Shown: piece after piece, positions 4,808 through 7,323 of the stretch
How positions within the stretch are numbered: the stretch's first letter is position 1
Layout of the letters: each line of letters begins with the position of its first letter
Assembly (NCBI GenBank): GCA_945947045.1
Contig: CAMEXG010000105.1
Coordinates: 1 to 7,323 of the forward strand
DNA length: 7,323 nucleotides
Source: an uncultured Spirochaetales bacterium
GTDB taxonomy: Bacteria > Spirochaetota > Spirochaetia > Sphaerochaetales > Sphaerochaetaceae
Direction of reading: 5' to 3'
The notes under the pieces: model-generated
What the model saw: only the letters and a program-made list of their open reading frames with translations
Told to the model about the DNA's origin: nothing
Database searches by the model: none
Program-made: the position numbers and the translations under genes

Positions 4808-6301
4808 ATGAGAATAATCTACACAAGTGATCTCCACTCATACCTCTTCCCTACTGATTATTGTAGCGTAGGGGAGAGAAATATAGGGTATTACAGGATT
4901 ATCGAGTCATATAAAAAAGATGAAGACACAGTAGTCATCGATTGTGGTGACAATCTCCAAGGTTCGGTCCTCTCTAAATATGTAATGGATAAAAAACTCT
5001 TTCATCCCTTCCCCCAAGCCAAAGCTTTGAAGGAGGGAAAAGTAGATTTTTTAGTTCCTGGAAACCATGACTTCAATTATGGATATGAAATCTTCAAGGA
5101 GTTCTTCTCCCAGGCTGGAGGAAAGATACTTGCTTCGAACCTTGTAGATAAATCAGGAGAGCTGGATATCATCCCACACGCTATAGTCCAAGACTCCACA
5201 GGGCTTAGAGTCGGGTTGACTGGTGTCGTTACTGATTGGGTTAATGTCTGGGAAAAAAGTGAGAACTTGGGTCCCATGGTAATTACTGACAGCAGGGAGG
5301 CGGCGGAGAGAGAACTCAGATGGCTCAAAGAAAACTCTGATATCTCTGTTCTTATTTACCACGGTGGGTATGAGTGCGACCTGGAGAGTGGGGAAGTTCT
5401 ACAAAATACCCGGGAAAATATTGCATATGAGCTGTGTAGGGATCTTTCATATGACCTTATTCTTACTGGTCACCAGCACCGATGTGTAGAAATGAAAGAT
5501 ATCTATGGAACAAAGACTATGCAGTGTCCATCCTTTGCTGTCTCGTATGGAGAGATTGAAATAACAAAAGACTCTATAAAGGGAGAAGTGAAGAAACCAG
5601 TAGAGAGAGTATCCAAAGGCGAAATAGAAAACTCAGAGCTCTCTGAGAGTATTGAGAAATGGCTTGACGAGGAGATAGGAGTCATCGATAAACCAATTTC
5701 AGCTCCAGAAAGAGTGGAATCAGCACTAAAGGGAAACCATATTGCAGATTTTTTCAACTATCTTCAGCTCTATTATACAGGAGCAGACATCAGCTGCACT
5801 GCCTTAAATAATAATCTATACTCTTTCTCTTCTTCCATTACTGTCAGAGAAATCCTCTCCTCTTGTCAGTATCCTAATTCTATATATGTAATAGAAGTAG
5901 GAGAAAAAGAGATAAGAGCTGCATTGGAGAGGAGTGCAGAATTCTTCACTCTTGAGAATGGAAAACCGGAGATATCTAAGTCTTTCTTGGAGCCTAAGGC
6001 AGAGATGTATAACTACGACTACTATATGGGACTTAGCTATACTTTCGATATCTCAAAAAAAGTCGGAGAAAGAGTCACAAGGCTATTATGGAAGGGAGAA
6101 GAAATAGGAGATAGAAGGCTTAAACTCGCTATCAACAACTACAGGATGACAGGAGCCGGAGGATATCCTCTCTATTCCAAGTGCAAAATACTTAAAAGTT
6201 GTGACTGGGATATGCAGGACCAAAGTATAAAGTATTTTAGAGAGATGAAGGGCAGGGTAGTCTCTTGGCCCTATGCAGATTTCTCTACTATGGGATATTA
6301 A
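4808..6301 (+). CDS. Cytosolic metallophosphoesterase of the 5'-nucleotidase / 2',3'-cyclic phosphodiesterase (UshA/CpdB) superfamily
   Basis: This 497-residue hydrolase has the two-domain 5'-nucleotidase architecture. The N-terminal calcineurin-like domain shows all dimetal motifs: D8 and H10 (TSDLHS), D48 (DCGDN), N86 and H87 (PGNHDF), H185 (IYHGG) and H222/H224 (GHQH). The C-terminal substrate-recognition domain (about 290-470) carries YNYDYYMGLSY (401-411) and INNYRMTGAGGYP (442-454), the nucleobase-stacking and closing motifs of the superfamily; the Y-N-Y-D form leans toward CpdB/YfkN rather than UshA. Known members remove phosphate from nucleotides or open cyclic nucleotides, normally outside the membrane. 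There is no signal peptide here, as the fold starts at residue 2, so the enzyme should be cytosolic. It starts one base after permease 2 and is the last gene of the operon, which suggests that it processes the imported compound. Exact substrate is unknown; other phosphate esters are possible. Confidence 0.88.
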   Translation: MRIIYTSDLHSYLFPTDYCSVGERNIGYYRIIESYKKDEDTVVIDCGDNLQGSVLSKYVMDKKLFHPFPQAKALKEGKVDFLVPGNHDFNYGYEIFKEFFSQAGGKILASNLVDKSGELDIIPHAIVQDSTGLRVGLTGVVTDWVNVWEKSENLGPMVITDSREAAERELRWLKENSDISVLIYHGGYECDLESGEVLQNTRENIAYELCRDLSYDLILTGHQHRCVEMKDIYGTKTMQCPSFAVSYGEIEITKDSIKGEVKKPVERVSKGEIENSELSESIEKWLDEEIGVIDKPISAPERVESALKGNHIADFFNYLQLYYTGADISCTALNNNLYSFSSSITVREILSSCQYPNSIYVIEVGEKEIRAALERSAEFFTLENGKPEISKSFLEPKAEMYNYDYYMGLSYTFDISKKVGERVTRLLWKGEEIGDRRLKLAINNYRMTGAGGYPLYSKCKILKSCDWDMQDQSIKYFREMKGRVVSWPYADFSTMGY

Positions 6302-6305
6302 TTAT

Positions 6306-6330
6306 AAAGCCCCCGGATTCGAGGGCTTTT
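6306..6330. terminator. Terminator between convergent genes, probably bidirectional
   Basis: AAAGCCC (6306-6312) pairs with GGGCTTT (6323-6329). The helix can extend past a C/A mismatch through CG/CG to a GATT loop. It begins five bases after the phosphoesterase stop and ends just before the stop of the opposing aminopeptidase gene at 6333. On the + strand the T run is TTTT, and on the - strand it is TTTATAATT. It probably ends transcription from both sides, less strongly than the rsfS terminator. Confidence 0.75.
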
Positions 6331-6332
6331 GA

Positions 6333-7323
6333 TTAGTCTTTGTAAAAAGAAGAGAAAAGAGAAAGGAGAGCTGTAGTATCTTTTGTTCCTGCGCTCTCAT
6401 AGGAAGAATGCATAGCCAGCTGTGCTACTCCCACATCGCATGTTTTAATCGATACTTTCTGGCTTGAAAGATTACCAAGAGTGCTGCCACCTGCGACGTC
6501 GCTGTTATTGTGGAATACTTGATAAGGAATATTATTATTCTCCATCAGATTCTTTACATAGGCACCGGATTCTGCATCTGTAGTATATTTTTGAGAAGCG
6601 GAATACTTAAGGAGGACTCCTCCGTTCATCCTAGGAAGGTTTGTTACGTCGCTCTTCTCTTTCCAAGCAGGGTGGACTGCGTGACCATTGTCTGCACTGA
6701 TCATTCTTGAATCGGCATATTGAATGTACTTGTCTTCAACGCCCATTCCAAGACTTTCCATTATTCTTTCAGTTACACTCAATAGAAAATCTGAAAGGGC
6801 ACCTTGTTTTGTTCCACTTCCTGTCTCTTCGTTGTCAAAGAGAGCGCACATTGAAATCTTACCCGTTGGTGTAGTTGTCTTTAATGCCTCCAAAGCACTC
6901 CAAGCGCATCCCAAGTCATCGATTTTAGGTGAAGAGAAGTATTCTCCCTCTGCCCCCCAGAATACAGGTGCTGTTTTGTTATATAAAAAGAGATCATAGT
7001 CCAGAAGATCTTCTTTTCTACACTCTGCCGATGAAGCCACTTCATCCAAGAATGAGACGTCACCGTCGGAGAAGAGCGGAAGCATCTCTTTCTGTACGCT
7101 TATCTTCCACCCGTTATTTGCTTCCCTATTTTGGTGTATTGCAAGGTTAGGGATTACAAGAGTCATCTTCTGGCCCATGTTCACTAGCTTTTCTTCGACT
7201 TTTCCATTTCTCTTAATAAACACTCTTCCTGCAATAGACAAAGGTCTATCAAACCATGACTGCAGCAATAAGCCTCCATAAGTCTCTACAGTAAGCCTTG
7301 TAGGCATGCCCTGTGCCTTTACC
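6333..7323 (-). CDS. M18-family aminopeptidase (aspartyl aminopeptidase type), 5' end missing
   Basis: This gene runs leftward and is cut by the right window edge. An internal ATG at 7305-7307 is not the start, because the frame continues upstream as V-K-A-Q-G and the protein's N-terminal part lies outside. M18 enzymes are cytosolic dizinc exopeptidases that remove N-terminal residues, often acidic ones, from peptides. Counting from that Met, visible hallmarks are Y-G-G (10-12) with SWFDRPLSIAGRV (17-29), IPNLAIHQNRE (52-62), zinc ligand D130 (KIDDLG), FDNEETGS (157-164) with catalytic E160 and ligand E161, SADNGHAVHP (204-213) with ligand D206, GGSTLGN (273-279) and MHSSYES (299-305) with ligand H300. 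The first histidine ligand would lie beyond the window. The I-P-x-L-A-I-H and LLPLF-like stretches look nearer to the shorter ApeB/aspartyl aminopeptidase group. It is convergent to the transport operon and probably unrelated to it. Confidence 0.93.
   Translation of the reverse strand, partial: VKAQGMPTRLTVETYGGLLLQSWFDRPLSIAGRVFIKRNGKVEEKLVNMGQKMTLVIPNLAIHQNREANNGWKISVQKEMLPLFSDGDVSFLDEVASSAECRKEDLLDYDLFLYNKTAPVFWGAEGEYFSSPKIDDLGCAWSALEALKTTTPTGKISMCALFDNEETGSGTKQGALSDFLLSVTERIMESLGMGVEDKYIQYADSRMISADNGHAVHPAWKEKSDVTNLPRMNGGVLLKYSASQKYTTDAESGAYVKNLMENNNIPYQVFHNNSDVAGGSTLGNLSSQKVSIKTCDVGVAQLAMHSSYESAGTKDTTALLSLFSSFYKD

Noticed and set aside
6510..7150. Small + strand open frames opposite the aminopeptidase
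   Set aside because: They have no ribosome-binding sites of note and no recognisable motifs, and they lie antisense to a strongly conserved gene.
7305..7307. ATG as the start of the aminopeptidase
   Set aside because: The frame stays open to the window edge with family-like residues, and the M18 fold needs an N-terminal segment with a zinc-binding histidine before this point.

Overview
The window reads as chromosomal DNA from a bacterium of moderately low GC (about 40-45% by eye). A spirochaete of the Sphaerochaeta/Treponema type is my best guess. The main hint is the binding-protein leader, which ends LFAQGAGES, a style common in spirochaete transport proteins. This is inference from style, not a taxonomic proof.

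Layout: positions 1-137 are the 3' end of rsfS (ribosomal silencing factor), closed by a strong hairpin terminator. A LacI-type regulator (250-1179) follows. Then comes a five-gene + strand operon: a phosphonate-family binding protein (1279-2295), its ATPase (2338-3117), two permeases (3119-3940 and 3952-4806) and a cytosolic metallophosphoesterase of the 5'-nucleotidase/cyclic phosphodiesterase superfamily (4808-6301). The last four genes are almost contiguous, with gaps of 1, 11 and 1 nt. A hairpin at 6306-6330 separates this operon from a convergent M18 aminopeptidase gene on the - strand, which is cut by the right window edge (6333-7323).

How the genes may work together: the binding protein, ATPase and two permeases make a complete PhnD-PhnC-PhnE-PhnE importer. 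No C-P lyase, phosphonatase or phosphite dehydrogenase is present in the window. The only enzyme in the operon is a signal-peptide-less phosphoesterase. The simplest model is import of an intact phosphate ester, for example a nucleotide or cyclic nucleotide, followed by hydrolysis in the cytosol. Control would come from the adjacent LacI protein rather than from phosphate starvation. Supporting local control, the upstream regions of the regulator and of the operon share a 22-bp AT-rich element with 21 of 22 bases identical. Its position next to a TATAAT-like box in both places suggests an operator for autoregulation and operon control.

I see no tRNA, rRNA, CRISPR array, insertion sequence or phage gene. 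No stretch without a gene exceeds about 115 bases.
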